Part shown: in pieces, positions 25,933 through 40,168 of the stretch
Numbering within the stretch: position 1 is the stretch's first letter
How the letters are laid out: each line of letters opens with the position of its first letter
Assembly (NCBI GenBank): GCA_037975125.1
Contig: CM075850.1
Span: forward strand, 72,831,890 to 72,895,889
DNA from: Latrodectus hesperus
Lineage: Eukaryota > Arthropoda > Arachnida > Araneae > Theridiidae
Length of the DNA stretch: 64,000 nt
Reading direction: 5' to 3'
The notes under the pieces: generated by a model
Databases searched by the model: none
The model's input: the letters and a program-made list of their open reading frames with translations, nothing else
Told to the model about the DNA's origin: nothing
Program-made: the position numbers and the translations under genes

Positions 25933-28900
25933 GTTTCAAAACATCATTTTTCACAGATATTTTGGACCTTTCTTGGTGTTCACCAAATTAAAGATTTTCT
26001 AATTAATATTTCTCTTTCCAGTCATTCACAGTATTCTCTTCAAACGCCTGGTTTATATTACGTGCGACATTTGCATAAGTTTACTCTCATATAGAAATTA
26101 CACGAAAATTGATTGAACTCATGTTCTTAAACGATTCTAAATGAATGTCAGAAGGGAAGACTTCTGTGAAAATATTTACAGAAATGTAACTCTGTCAGTG
26201 GACAATATGGCTATAAAGGAGGTTATCCCAAAAACTAAAGTATGACAAAAACACAGAAACAAATGTTTATAACTAAAGGCAACGATTATCAGATATCACT
26301 GCATTATTTATAACAGAAAATTATGTATAATAAAAATGGGACATTTTATAGGCATTAGCTACCATTTTTAAAATAAAATTATTTTTTATTAGCCTCAATT
26401 ACTTTAATTTAACTATAAATAAATGTACCACACAACTTATCAAAACAATTTAGCAAAATGCTTACAGGAAGTCATTTTATTATTTCAACTTCTGTGCTTC
26501 TTAACCTTTATTGAAGAAAATGATAAATTTTAATTTTTTAAATAATGCCTTTTTAAAAAATAGTGTATTTGATTAAATTGCTGCGAATACATTTTTAGTG
26601 GAAAAATATTTGTTACCTACAAATAAAAATATGAATGTTTTTTTTATTTTCTTCTTTTTTTATTCATGTTTATAAAAATATTTAAAAAAATGTCCTGCGG
26701 TGAAAGTATCAAATATAATCTCATTTGATGAAATCGCATTACAGTATTACGTCATGCTTTATTATGCCACAAAGACAATGTCTAAGGATTAAATTTGTTA
26801 AGAAGTTTTGATGATTAACTTTTGAGACGTAAAGGGAAAATGTATGCTTTCATACAAAAAAAAATAGCTACGAGCTTTCATTAACAGAAGAAAAAAACTT
26901 TCTTTAATTCAGAACGATAAAACCAAAATGTTTTCATAATCCTTTTCTGGTTAATGAGATAAAAAATTACAAGTTATGTGTCAAATATATAATCCAATAA
27001 TTAATCATTTTTAAGACGGCAAACTATGACATTATATTTTTTCTTAATTACCAAGCATTTTATTATCATTATAATGCATATTTGGCTTTAATTATGTTTT
27101 TTACTAACATATTATCATATTATTTTGACTTATAAGTAATAAGTTATAAGCTATTAAATTTTTGGTAATTCAACTTTAAAAAATAATGTGATTTATTCTC
27201 AAATATATAAATTGTCTAATTGACATTTAAAAGCAGATTTTGATAAAACTGCACAAAGTAATTTTTTTAAAAAACTTTGAGACTGTCATGTAGAGATTGG
27301 AAGAACTTTACTCCATCAATCATAAATTACGTTTTTAAGCACGATATTTCATATTTCTGAAAGGTAGCTGGACAATAACAGAATAAAAATGATTGGACTT
27401 CTACATACTATCTGCCAAAGATACTAAAGAACTATTATTAAAATGTAATAAATTGCAGATTTTAGTACATTCTTCATATTCAATTTCAGTTTTTAATTCA
27501 TTCTTCATATAAAATAATTACACCGCCACTTAATGTTGATTTTTCCCATTTCATCATAAAACACCTTAATGTACACATTCCAAACTATTAGTTCAAATTC
27601 AGAGTTCAACTATTAATGTCTTCAACTTCCACTTCAAACTTGAAAGGTGGAAGCTGTGTGAAATGCATTTCAAGTTACAGATCTATGCCAAATTTCTGAG
27701 TACAAACTATTCTAAAATATGATAAAAAAAAAAAATAAACTTCTTAAATTTTCTCAAAACTTATTTATTATGTCGCAGTGTAACCACAATTTTGATGCAT
27801 TGCAATGTTTGCTTGAAAATACATAATGTGTAAAAATAGTCATCATTATCAAATAGATTATAAGAACAATAAGAAATTATTTTCAGCACAGCTTGCTAAT
27901 ATGAATTTTAAATTGATTGTCGAACAGACTTCCCTTTGTTTAAATAATTTAATAGTTGCAATTAGGATTGAATTTGTTATTTTAATTCAAATATGCTTTA
28001 GTTAAAATTGATTTTTATTTTATTTTACAATTATTTCCATTTTATTAAAATGTATAAATCTAGTGCACTTCAAGTTATAATATTTGCAAGGTCTTTATGG
28101 GCTTCTTTTAAGAGCTCGAATTCAGGAATAAACAACGACTTCAATTTTTTCAATTTTCAGTTTTATTTATTTATTTATTTTGATATATACTTTTTACAAA
28201 GATTTCACTCAATCAAAATTATCTTAAAATGTTTACATTTATCTGTTAACAAGAAAAATATATTAAGTTAAACATAAACACTATATTTCGGTTTCACAAT
28301 TTATTTACTCATTTTGTTTTTATATTATATGTTTCTCGATTATCCTTTAAAAAAGAATATGAGTCAACAAAAACTACCAGTTCTCTAGTAGTAAATTATC
28401 ATTTCATTTTTAATTTGTTCATGGAAATAAAATTGAGCATTTTATAGAAACCCGCGAGTACTGACAAATAACAAAAGAGTTAATTAAAGTTTAGGTACAA
28501 GCACTTCAAAAGTAGTGCTATATAAAACTGTTGGTTAAAGTATATTTTAAAATGAAAAGAAATTTTTTAATTGTATTTTTAAAACTCTAAACTTAAAAAA
28601 GCAAAAAAGTTAATTTTATGTGTTTGGATATAAACTGAAATGTAAATTGATATCAAACTATAAATAATTATAAGATTAATATAGTTAGAAAAGTAAATAT
28701 TTAAACATTTTATCTTCTAATAAAATGTATTTTATGACTTTCTTAAAAAGTGTATCTTCCTAAACTTTCCTCTGCAACAAAATTCCAAACTATATCAAAT
28801 GTGTGAAATAGAAAATTTGTAGCATGCTCTAACTTCTAAATTTTATGCCTTTCATAATTTGCCATGGAATTTTGTTTTAAAATTTTTACACTAAATTTAT

Positions 28901-31148
28901 GGTTTCCTGTCAAACTATTAAGTTCATTGTAACTAATTTTGCAGCATATTTTAAATTTAACAACGTTAATAACATTTAATTAGTTAAAAAGCACTTTCGA
29001 CAATTGCTTTTATGATACAAATAATGCTCCGAAATTCAGTTTCCATGTAAGCTACAAGAAATAATTATAATTCTGTTTAATTTTCGGCTTCTTAAAGGTA
29101 TGACTTGAAGCAAACATGAGATATAATGGAGAAAAATATTATTTGACGCAAAAACACATTTTGGGGGCTCTTATGCATTCTTTTGTGTCTGCTTCAGTTA
29201 CAAAATTAAATAACAAATCGCATGGAAACATTTGAAATACGGCAAAATTATTGTTTCTGAAATATATGATGTTTAACAATAATGCTATTCTTAATGCCCA
29301 AAGGGTAATATCTAAGTACTAAATCAAGTATCCAATGTTTGTTTTCGCATATTTTTAAAAAATTTAAATGCAAAAGACAATTAACACAACATCAATAATC
29401 CTAACTGTTACTGCATTATAACAGCTATTTCTATGAAATTGGAATTGTCAATGATACTGCGCGCGATTCCTGTACGTCCATTTTAAGAATACTTTCCTAA
29501 CTATATTCTCAAGTACTTCACTACATTCTCAAATATCCTACTGCTTTACGCAGCTGTACTAATTATTTAAAACATTTTCTCCCCTGTTCAACTTAAATTT
29601 GAAAAATTTAAAAAACACAAAATTTGTAAAAGCAGAATAATTAATTATAATGCTGTGACTGTTTCTGTGTTTAACCAAGTTATAAATTTAATAGGATGAA
29701 TATTATATATGAGTGTAAAGAGAAGTTTATTGCGAAAACGTGTAAAATTTGGTCATAAAAATTATAGAAAATTATGAAACAATAGGAAATAATAAATGTC
29801 AAATTAAAAATCATAAATTATGAAGATATAAACAAAAAATTGTTAAATTAGGTAGAATTTTCACACATTACAATATTGAAAAGCCATATGAAACATTTTA
29901 ATTAAAATTCATTGCTCATTCAAATGTGACGCTGACATTCTATGTCTTTCGTTCAATAGTTCATGTATTCGTTTCCAACTTAAAGAATTTATATTTGTTG
30001 TGGACTCTAAGTCAAGTTTAAGCTAGTAAACCCACTAGTGTCAAAAAAACATTAAATAACAAACAGATCAAATTGTCTTCAACTATGTTTAAGAAATGAA
30101 AAATTGGATTACCCTCAAATATACAATAAAAAACAGAATAAATAATTATATTCTTAATTATTCAACATATGTATAAAATAATAATAGATTACAACAAGCG
30201 AAAACACAGTTAAAATTCCATAATAGAAGTTTCAGTAAAATTCGAATGGATCACAAATAAAAATAATTAATAAAACTCACCATTTGAGAAATATGATACA
30301 ATTTTTAAGGAATGTGGGAAAATAGTTTTCAACTTTTGAAACTCATAATTTTTTCTAATATAATTAAGACATTTCTTTAAATTAATAAATTTCTCGATGA
30401 AGATCTTAAGGAGTTGAAACTAAATTTTCGAAAAAGAATTATTCTTTCAATTTTTTGAGCAATTTGAAAATATTTTGATTATTTTAAAGAACTAATATTT
30501 CCATTTCATATTGATAAGATTGTAAAAATATACAGTTTATAAGTAAGAGATTCATTACATTCTTTCTTTGAGAATGATATTAGCAAGGATGCATTCATTC
30601 CAAAGAATAGAAAAATTTACAAGCTTCACGTGGTTGGTCAATCGAAAAGCGCTTAAGAAATAAAATATCTTCTAAAATTATAATTCTAAATTTTTTAAAA
30701 TTTTTAATTTTATTTTAATTTACTATCTAATTGCATCTTCATATTTCGATCATTGTTTACATAAAAACATTTTTCATTCACTTCAGATATGAGTTTACGT
30801 TTTCTAGTTTGTAGCTTTCAATTTACACATATTTTCCTCTAAAGATTTGACAAAGGATTTTGTTACAATTCAAATATATTTTTATTTGTTATTATACTCC
30901 CACATTTTAATCGATGGAATTTGAATTTTGTTTTATTTTATTCTTATTTTTTTCCTTTTGATGTTTCGGCTATTAAAAATGGATTTTTCATTCAGAAAGA
31001 AACTTTTGCCAAACATCACTCTAATGAGAAGCCTTGCGGCAGATTACCTTTTTCTTTTTTTCATAAGTTTAGTTTCTATTTTCTATTGTATTATTCTTTC
31101 TCTTTTGAATTTCAGTTCTGTATACTTTGTATAAATATGTGTTTATAT
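25933..31148. other. Long AT-rich stretch, no gene seen
   Basis: Over 5 kb with no supported gene, RNA or element. ORFs at 28008-28271 and 30921-31172 are rich in Phe, Tyr, Ile and Lys, as random A/T sequence would be. Confidence 0.55.
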
Positions 31149-31167
31149 ACACACACGCACACACACA
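31149..31167. repeat. Short (CA)n run
   Basis: ACACACACGCACACACACA, one interruption. Confidence 0.9.
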
Positions 31168-31859
31168 GATAGACAAATATGTAACTAACCTGCTTAGATA
31201 ATAATTTTAATGTAAACAAGATTAAATGCTAATAATAATTGTTTATCAAAATTATAAAAATACTTTTTGTTTTTCCAATCATTTAAAATTTATTTCGTTT
31301 ATCGCATAAATTTTTTTTAATACTTATGATTGAATTATAATTTGTAAGAATGGAATTTTACACATAAGGATCAAGGCATAATACTACCAATAATAAGTAA
31401 AAAATAATAAGAATCAGTGATAAAATCTATAATGAGTATCAATGATAAGTAATTCTTCATTTTTTAATCATCACGTTTAAATTTTACATAACATTTGGGA
31501 TCCATAATTTTTAAAGGTTGGCACTTAAATTTTAATAAGAATAAAATACAACTAACTGGTTCAAAAACTCAAGTGTTCTGAAATTTTTTGCACTTCCATT
31601 CAATTCAATTTTTAAAGTTCTCCCTTAGGCTCTCTCTCGTTTCTTCTAAGATGAATATTTCATTTACGAACTAAATTCTCCGGCAACCAATTTAGGAGAA
31701 CTTACATCTTGATAAAATTTCCTCTTTTTAAAGTTTTTCAAAATAGTAAGGCAAACTTAGACTCACTGAATGCATAAGGTATTCACAAGCAAAGCTTTCA
31801 AAAATCAATCGGTTAAAGCTCTTGAGTAAATACTTTTTAACTCTTACGAAGAACTTTAT
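31168..31859. other. AT-rich stretch, no gene seen
   Basis: No supported feature. Confidence 0.55.
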
Positions 31860-32037
<178 letters not shown>

Positions 32038-32318
32038 TGACTTTTAGAATGTCTTATTTTTTCAATGATCAATACCAAATTGTTTGAATACAATCACAGT
32101 TCCTTCTAAATAACTGTTTATAAATTTCATTTTAAATTAATTTTTTATGACTTAAAATTTTTACTAAAAATTTACTTAAGAAAACTTTATTGAAGTTAAG
32201 AGAATTTGATAAAAAAATACTCTTAAGGGAAACAGAATTCCCTGTACTTGTGCCTAAGAATTAAAATTTTTATGTAAATTATTTGTCATAGGAGAATTGA
32301 AGTCCATCTGAAGAGAGA

Positions 32319-32344
32319 AAGAGATAATGTTTACATTATCTCTC
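32319..32344. repeat. Perfect short hairpin
   Basis: GAGATAATGT pairs with ACATTATCTC across a 2-nt loop. It is too isolated to assign a role. Confidence 0.6.
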
Positions 32345-32896
32345 AATAAATTAGAGATTCAAAATAAATTATGCCGTAATAAATTAATAATCATAAACAG
32401 AGGATATCCGGTTTTAAATTTATTCTAAGCCGATAACCAGTGATTTAAAATGAGAATAGAATAGAAAAAAATATTTAATCATGAAAAGTAAGTAGAATTG
32501 TTTTTTATAAGTAATCATCTAACAAAAGGCTTCTGTGTAATAAGAGAAGATCTGTAAATAATATCATTTTTTGTTTGATAGAATTGAACGTGCAGTTAAC
32601 CTCAATAAAAAGAAAAAAATGAGTCAAAAAATAGTTGGGTTGAAGCAAAATGGTCAATTTTTAAAAATATTCATAGTTTCATTTTAAACTATTAGTAGTT
32701 ATAATAAAAGTATTGAAACCGAAATTTATTAAAATCGAGCAATGGAATATTAAGAACAGATACCATAAATTGCATGTTAGTTTCAAATTTATGAATGATA
32801 AATCTTATATTTTGAATTCTTGGAAAATTTCAATAAATGCCAAGGACTAATTTGTGCTTAAGCAACTTATTATGATGTATTTCTGTTTTTGCCAAC
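32345..32896. other. AT-rich stretch, no gene seen
   Basis: No supported feature before the GC-richer block at 32897. Confidence 0.5.
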
Positions 32897-33167
32897 AGAA
32901 GCCCCAATACACGGCCAACAGTCTCGCAAATTCGAACAATGGTCAAGCGTCGAAGTCGACCCAAGCTTGCACTTTCCTTTCTTCGGGACTTAATATCAAC
33001 CAAAGGATAAGGCATCCAGTGGAATTTCACGTATCTGCTTGAAAATTCTCTGGATCCAATAGCTCATTCATTGTTGCTGATTGATTCGGAGTTCTGCTGT
33101 ATTAAGTCTAAACAGCTTTATATTAGAGAACTTTTCACTTTCATTTTGGTTACAAATTTTCTCTAAC
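32897..33167 (+). pseudogene. Unidentified coding-like GC-richer block
   Basis: About 270 bp of near-balanced base composition in strongly AT-rich DNA, beginning just after a pyrimidine-rich tract ending TTTTTGCCAACAG. One plus-strand frame reads RSPNTRPTVSQIRTMVKRR, then PKLALSFLRDLISTKG, one stop (TAA at about 33008), and then stays open as IQWNFTYLLENSLDPIAHSL to 33167. A second plus frame (ending 33042) and a minus frame (32830-33030, RRLTIVRICETVGRVLGLLL) are also open, so neither strand nor frame is settled. It could be an old gene or transposon fragment with one stop. I recognise no family. Confidence 0.25.
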
Positions 33168-35922
33168 TGCCAAAATCTGTGCTAGTACTTCTAATATTGT
33201 CTTCAATTCAATATTTTTTGAGTTTTCTCCTTGTATGGAGATATTCTCTTTGTATAACTATGAATTTATTTCAAACAGCGTGTGTTATTTGTTTAAATCT
33301 TTCATAACGCAAAATAATTGTAAAATGTCAAACCAAATCAAACCATATATGAATTTCAGTCACTAGATAAAAGTGGACGACAGATTCCATATCTGAAAAT
33401 ATTTGTAATGATAAAATACTTGTTACAATAAACTACAATTTATAAACATAATGGTTTATTGGTTTAAAACTTCTTTAAATTTTTATCTTAATTTCAATGC
33501 TTGGAAAATTTTACTTAAGAACTAATATTTAAAAGTAAAAACATTATGAACATCGCACAAAAACTAGAACTGATTTCACAAGTATATTTATCAGGAACTA
33601 TATTAAGTTTAAAAAATAAGCAATTAGTTCATTGAAATTAAACTAAATATGTCTAAATATATACATGTATCAAATTTATGTTCTATTATCTACGCTCTTA
33701 AATATGTTAATTCATTTTATTGTTCAAAATACAAGTATTTATGTCTACAATAATTAGCCATTTTTTTCCGAATTAAAGACCATTGCCATTATTCATAACT
33801 GGTAATGGAAAATTTTTTTGCATCGGCTTGAGTAGAGATTTTTATTATTTACTCATATCTTTTTGCTTTGGTATTTTTAATTAAAATCATTATCACTTTA
33901 TATCTGCTTTCTATTGAAAAGAAAGTAATAAATCTTTCATCAAAAAAGAATATGTTGGTGTGCAAAATATATATATTTGTTTAAAAGCAGATAAGAAAGA
34001 GATGCAAAGTTAAAAATTTTAACATGAGACTATCAAATCGAAAAGAACAGGATAAAAAGGATTAAAAAAGGTTACCACTTTAAAAGTATTTATTTATAAC
34101 TAGACGACAGAATTATCTTGAATTATCTTCAGTTGAATTTAACCAACAAAACACTAAGCTAAAGGAAAATTTTCTGGAGAAAAGTATGTGTTCATATATT
34201 ACTGTTTAGAGATAAGAAAATCATATAATATGACAAAACTTTTTTACTTTTTCATTTTTATTTTTATTTTTCCAAACAAATTTAGAAGATTGCTTTCAGA
34301 ACGATTGGTCTTTTGTGGAATCTGTAGAGATACTAATGAGTTCCTCGTTATACGAGTTCCAAACAAAAATCCAACCTACTGGAAAAGTTAAGCAAAGAAG
34401 AGGAGACGATATTTTTTTGTTTATTAGTAGTTACTTAAAACAGCTTAACAGAAAATTGCGAATTCTTTGAACATTGCAAAATAAGTCACCATTTTGAATG
34501 GTTGACCTGATATTGCTTTCCACAGAGAACATTCAAGCATTACGATTTTGATCAAATAAAGAAACAAACATTGTGGAAATACACAGCATCACTTATATTT
34601 TATTTTATAGCATTTATATGTATCTAACTTTATGTAGCGCAATCTTCATAAAAACGTTTAGGTTTTTAGTTGTTAGGTTTTTAAATGTCATCAATAAGTA
34701 TAAATAATATATAATATATATGTAATAACAAACATTGTTCAATATTTTCATCAACTTATTGGTAGATGGGCTGATGCGTCAATCCCATAAATTGATATAG
34801 AAAATATTTAACTATTATAAGTATTAATAAATTATGAATATTTCATGTTTTTCTTTTTACCTTATTTTACATTTGAAAGATGATTTAGTTTCGTATCATA
34901 AATTTTAATGCATATATATGTGCGTGTATATATTTTAGATAATTTATAAAATTTAATACATTTTTAATTTTATGAAAAATTTATAAAAAACAGATTTTTT
35001 TAATACATATTTTAATTAAAGTTATACATGATTATATATTTTATTATGTATGATTTTCATGAAAATTTTGTTCTTAATATAAATAATCCATCTCTCATAC
35101 TAGTTTAAAACGTATCATTTCTCGTATTTGCAATGATTATCTAAAGTCTATGACATTCAAAGATAGAATCATAGTTTTCTCTACATGTGCTAAGTGTACT
35201 GCTTGTCAATCAACGATTAATATTCTCGAATACCTTACTAAGGGGGATCACTACGAGGGTTTGCTCTACATACTCAGAGTTGCTGGAGACATGAACATGG
35301 TTTTGCTTTGCTAAAAAATGAGGACTGGCAAAATAATTTATTATTATTTAAATTTCCTATAGGCAATTGTACCATTTTGCAAAGTTTATTCCCTACATTA
35401 TTTAATGTAAACAGAGCCATTCGACATTTATAAACTTCTTCATATTAACTATTTATATCTTCTTAATGAATTACGAATATATTTAATGAATATGAAGCTG
35501 ATTAAAATAAAAACCATAAGATAACATTAATCTGGAAAAAATACTATTTTATGAAGTATATTTTTGTGCTTTATATCTCAAAATAATATAATTCATAATG
35601 ATAAAAACACCAATTGAGATAATGTAAATAAATTTTTTACGCTATAAAAATTTTAAGAGAATGTAAATATGTTTCATTCTTTTAATGTATTATACTTTTT
35701 GTCTAAAAAATTTATAATAGTTATTTCATTGATAGTACTTAATTGAATCAATGTTTCAAATGAATAGAAAAATAGTTTGGAACATAAATGAAAAGGATTT
35801 CATCAAACATCATATATAAACCATCAAAATGATACAAATTATTAGTCAATTATTTTAAGAGTGAAAACGAGAGAGAGACTAATTGCGGTATTGCTTAAGC
35901 ATTATTATACTGTTAGACATTA
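33168..35922. other. AT-rich stretch with small GC-richer islands
   Basis: 34285-34390 is an open coding-like island (RRLLSERLVFCGICRDTNEF) after a long T-rich tract, without recognised homology. 35215-35315 is another short GC-richer island (GGGGGATCACTACGAGGG). The rest is plain A/T-rich sequence. Confidence 0.4.
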
Positions 35923-36050
35923 CAGTATACATTGTATATAGTGAACAGATAATTAGGTATCCATTTCAAGGAGAGGTTCATATGCCAGGTGGTTCATTTG
36001 CGAGCTCATCTCTATCATTCATCACCATAGCAACACACAATCACCTTCTC
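35923..36050 (+). repeat. Dispersed repeat X, copy C
   Basis: Aligned to copy B through ACAGTATACATTGTATATAG, ACAGATAATTAGGTATCC and the TCATCTCTATCATTCATCACC stretch. It contains ATCACCATAGCAAC at 36021-36034 in the position of the motif found in copies A and B. The ORF at 35883-36107, with an apparent hydrophobic N-terminus, starts at TTG and overlaps this repeat, so I do not treat it as a gene. Confidence 0.45.
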
Positions 36051-39000
36051 ACTTTCGAGTACTTTGAAAGTGACATTAGTAAATATTGTATTACTCTTAA
36101 TTATTAATTGTCTATATCAATGATATTAAGGATTGTTAGTTCTCTACTATTTGGTATACCCTATCTATATAACTTATTAAGCTAGTTATAAGGACTTTTT
36201 ATTATTGAAATGTGTTATATAGTGATGATAGTGATATTAAATTTATAATATCTTTATTATAGAATAGCTTATTTTGTATACTCATATTATTATCCTAAAT
36301 TGGAACATGACAAGTTTTCCAAAATTATTAAATTTACTATGTTACATTAGAGAAAATATAAGTATAGTTGTAAATATATCCTCAAAATAATAAAGCACTT
36401 ACTGATTCATGTATTCATGTATATTTACAGTTATATAATTATTGCAAAAGTTTTGAAAATTAATATTAGAATTTATATATGACCTGAATGCTGGTTTTTA
36501 CTACAATTTCAGGAGTTGACCTTAATGATGCTTTCAAAGAAGGTTGAAGTCAGTTTCATAATACGCAAGAGATCCAATCTTTACTAATACTGTTCAAATT
36601 AAATTCAGAAAAGTACTAGGAATGTATGTCATAAAAGTCTCAAATTTAAAAATATTAATTTATAAGGAATAAGTATTGAAACAAACGTAAAGTCACTCCC
36701 ATTTCACGTGGTAATGTGAATGATATTTGCATTATGTCTTAATGGATAATAAAACAATCTTACAAATAACTTAATGTGCAGTTAATAATTTTAAAATTTT
36801 CTTTTGAAATAGTTGATAATGTTTGGATTACAAATTTTCAAGTGTTGATATAATAAATATATTCAATTGAAATTATAAGAGATATTGGGTAATGTTAGTC
36901 ATTGAGTCAATTTTGTGTTCAGCATTTAAGTAGATGAAGCTTTATATTTAATCATTGATTATAAATGTGTATCTTTGTTATTCTGATGCTTGTAACTTTT
37001 CTCAAGTGGCAAACGAGAAATCTGCAATTTCTAATGAATTATTTCTGCATCAGACAACTAGAATATTTATTTTTAAAGATGTTAATGTGAGTCATCAAGA
37101 GTAATAATTGAATTATTTTCAAATTACTGATTTTTTAAGGTAATTAATTGAGAGTAATCCATTGTTTAATCCTCAAATAAACCTGTTTAAATATTCTGGT
37201 AGATAAATTCAGGTATTCCGTTGTCATAGACGTTGTCTAAGTATGGATTTTCATCATTCATTTGATCAGTCTAGATCCATATTTTAAGCAAATTTATGAT
37301 TAGTTATAGATTTCTCTTTCATTCAAACTCATCTAAAAATACATTTCGTATATTTTTGAATTTCATTTTTAGAGTGTAATCATTAATAAATTTAATTAAT
37401 CCAGAATGATTTAAAATGCGAAAATTCCTCTTTTTATAGTGATTTATGATTTAAATATTTACCTTATTTTTATACTTATGTACCTATAAATTATCTTACC
37501 CACTCTAAACATTAAGGAAAATTATACAGTAAATTGTAAACATTAATTAAATCTAAAGTACATATAGATTTAAATTTGCATTCAATATGCATTAATAATT
37601 ATATAATGTCGAAAATAACTGAATTTTTACATTAAAAAATCTCCACTTTATATAAAAATATTTTATTAAAGTTCTCTTTAAGCAAATCAAGTGTTGAAAG
37701 AATAGTAAAAAAACCATACTTTGGACTTGACGGATAATGCTGATTGAAATGAACAAAAAACTATTAAATTCTAAACTGAACAATGATAACAGAGAGACTT
37801 TGTGTAGCTATATTGCTTTAGTTTGAAAATCATAGACGTTTTCTCAAGGGTCAACATTCCCTTACTCTACCATTTTCAAATGGAATGGTTTAAAAGATCT
37901 GTGTTTTTCATGACTCCAACGTGATTTCTAGCATAGTTTCTTTCATGCATTTATATTACATAAAATATGTATGACAATTTTTGCAGCACCTTGATTTGTT
38001 GAGAATATGATACTATCAATAGAAAATTAATTTAATCCCTTTAGAATTGCTTAGCTATTGGAACGAAAAATCAGATCAATGCAAAATCAGTAACTTAGTT
38101 AGTCTTTATTTACTTTTTTTAAAATACATAAAATACTAATTTAATAAATTACATACATATATTTTTATTGCTTTTGTTTTCTTCTTTATTATTTTATTTT
38201 CTAAATGTTAACTAAAAACACATTTTACTTATTTTACTGTAAACTTTGCATTTTAAGTTTTTAATGATAAAAATTTTATTTTGGTTTTTACTTTTTCACA
38301 TTAAGTAAATATTTATAACAAGAAGAGAAAAGAACATTGGCAACTATTTCGAAAAATTAAAGTAAAATTTTAGAACATGGTAAATGTAGAACACATTGAA
38401 GTCAATAAATGAAAGGTGAAAAGCATGAAACATGACTACTGTATTAAGAAGCATTGAGACTACAACATCAATAAAGTTAAAAGTTTCCTAACGTGAATTT
38501 TTGATGATAGAAAATTTGTGTTATTTATATAAAAATGAATGAAAATAAAAATGAAATAATAAGAAGAACTATATCGAAACATTCAGATGATTTATTCAGA
38601 TGAAATTTACTCACCCTGTTTGAAAAAATGTTTCTATAGATCTTGATGTACAATACAAAATTATTAATTATTATATTATTTGATTAAGAACCCATGAATC
38701 TCTCAGTAAATCATTAAAGGCTTATAAAGTGAGTCATAGATGATATACCTCACATAATAATCCTTTATAATGTGCAGGAAGTTTTGAATAGAATGCATCG
38801 TGAATTCTGCATGTATTTTGCTCGTGTACGAGAATAAATTTTTACCTCCGATGCAGACAAACTCCCTTTAACAACACTTCCCAAAACATGTTTAATGAAA
38901 AACAAGTCCAAGGATTTGGTTTATCACGGTAATCAGGCAATTCCAAGCAGTTTTAATACTATTGCAAGAAAGTTACTTTCTAAATCTTCCTGTGCTCCTA

Positions 39001-40168
39001 CATCAAAGATCAAAACTCGGCCTCGTATTTCCTTGATGAGAAGAGATTTTAGGGATACTTTAAAAGAAAACCATAATTCTAACCGAATAACCTGTTAATA
39101 AAACAGGGAGATATTACTGAAAGCAAAAATTACGAGTAACTAGTAAAAGATTTTTGACCATATGTAATACCATTAAACAAAATTTTGCTAAAACTTAGAT
39201 CGACATGATTTCTTCTCATGGAAGCTTGTTTACAAGTTAATCATGGGATACTTAAAGCAATCTCATGCAATCATTACGTTAAAAACAAATAAGAAATCAT
39301 GCACTGAGAAGAGGAATTATATATTTTGTTTTCAATTTACAAGAACTCTATTTGGAAACAAATAAAGAAATTATGCTCTAAAAAGAATATTTCTTCGTGT
39401 TTTTTATGTTACAACTGTTCCATTTGAAAACTGTCTGTTGAAGAGGACAATGCTTTGTTTACTGCCTGGATGCAATGTGAACTTTTCAGGATGTATTAGT
39501 AGTTAATCAAAAATTCGTATGTAAATATTTGTTTACATACCTAATATTATGCAAGAGCTTCAAGTTGTTCTGTCTTTTGCTCGTGATTGATATTAAATTG
39601 GAAGACTATATTGGAAGATTAAATTAAAGAAAATCGTCACTGATTGATATTAAATTGCACTCATAATTCAGTTGAGCTCACTACGCTGCTTTCATTTTAT
39701 TTATTGATCCCATCAGATAGATATTCATTTGTTCTCTTTTCACATGCAACCATTGGAATTCATTATTAATCGGACAATTTCAAGGATAAGATGAAATGTG
39801 TTAGCAACTTGTTTTAAATGTATTCAAGTAGAATTCAGTAATAATAAATCCTTTTAGTTAAAACTTTCTATGTTAACAGAAGAATATGATAACTATTATG
39901 AAACATTCCACAATCAACACATAAAATATTTTCAGAGTTTTTTTGTTCTACTCACTTGTGGCATTATAAATCGGGTTGACTTACCTTGTATTATGACAAC
40001 CCAATAACGAATGCAAGTTACTCATTGCAAAGTGAATTTGCTGCAACTTAAGAAATACAAGTTCCATATATATGACTCTTAAAGAACACTAGGAACTTTG
40101 AAGAAATTATCTGAAAAACAACTTGCAAATGGTTCAAATAGGACTAGATAAATATATATTGTTGTGGC
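36051..40168. other. AT-rich stretch, no firm gene
   Basis: The only coding-like island is 38895-39098, a 67-codon ATG ORF with mixed composition (NTIARKLLSKSSCAPTSKIK, basic and Ser-rich). It has no recognised domain and no splice context. The remainder is A/T-rich. Confidence 0.45.

Noticed and set aside
26218..26245. GGTTATCCCAAAAACTAAAG, which resembles a Tc1/mariner-type terminus
   Set aside because: No inverted partner and no transposase remnant nearby.
35883..36107. 74-codon ORF with an apparent signal peptide
   Set aside because: It starts at TTG, the hydrophobic N-terminus comes from A/T-rich sequence, and most of it overlaps dispersed repeat X.
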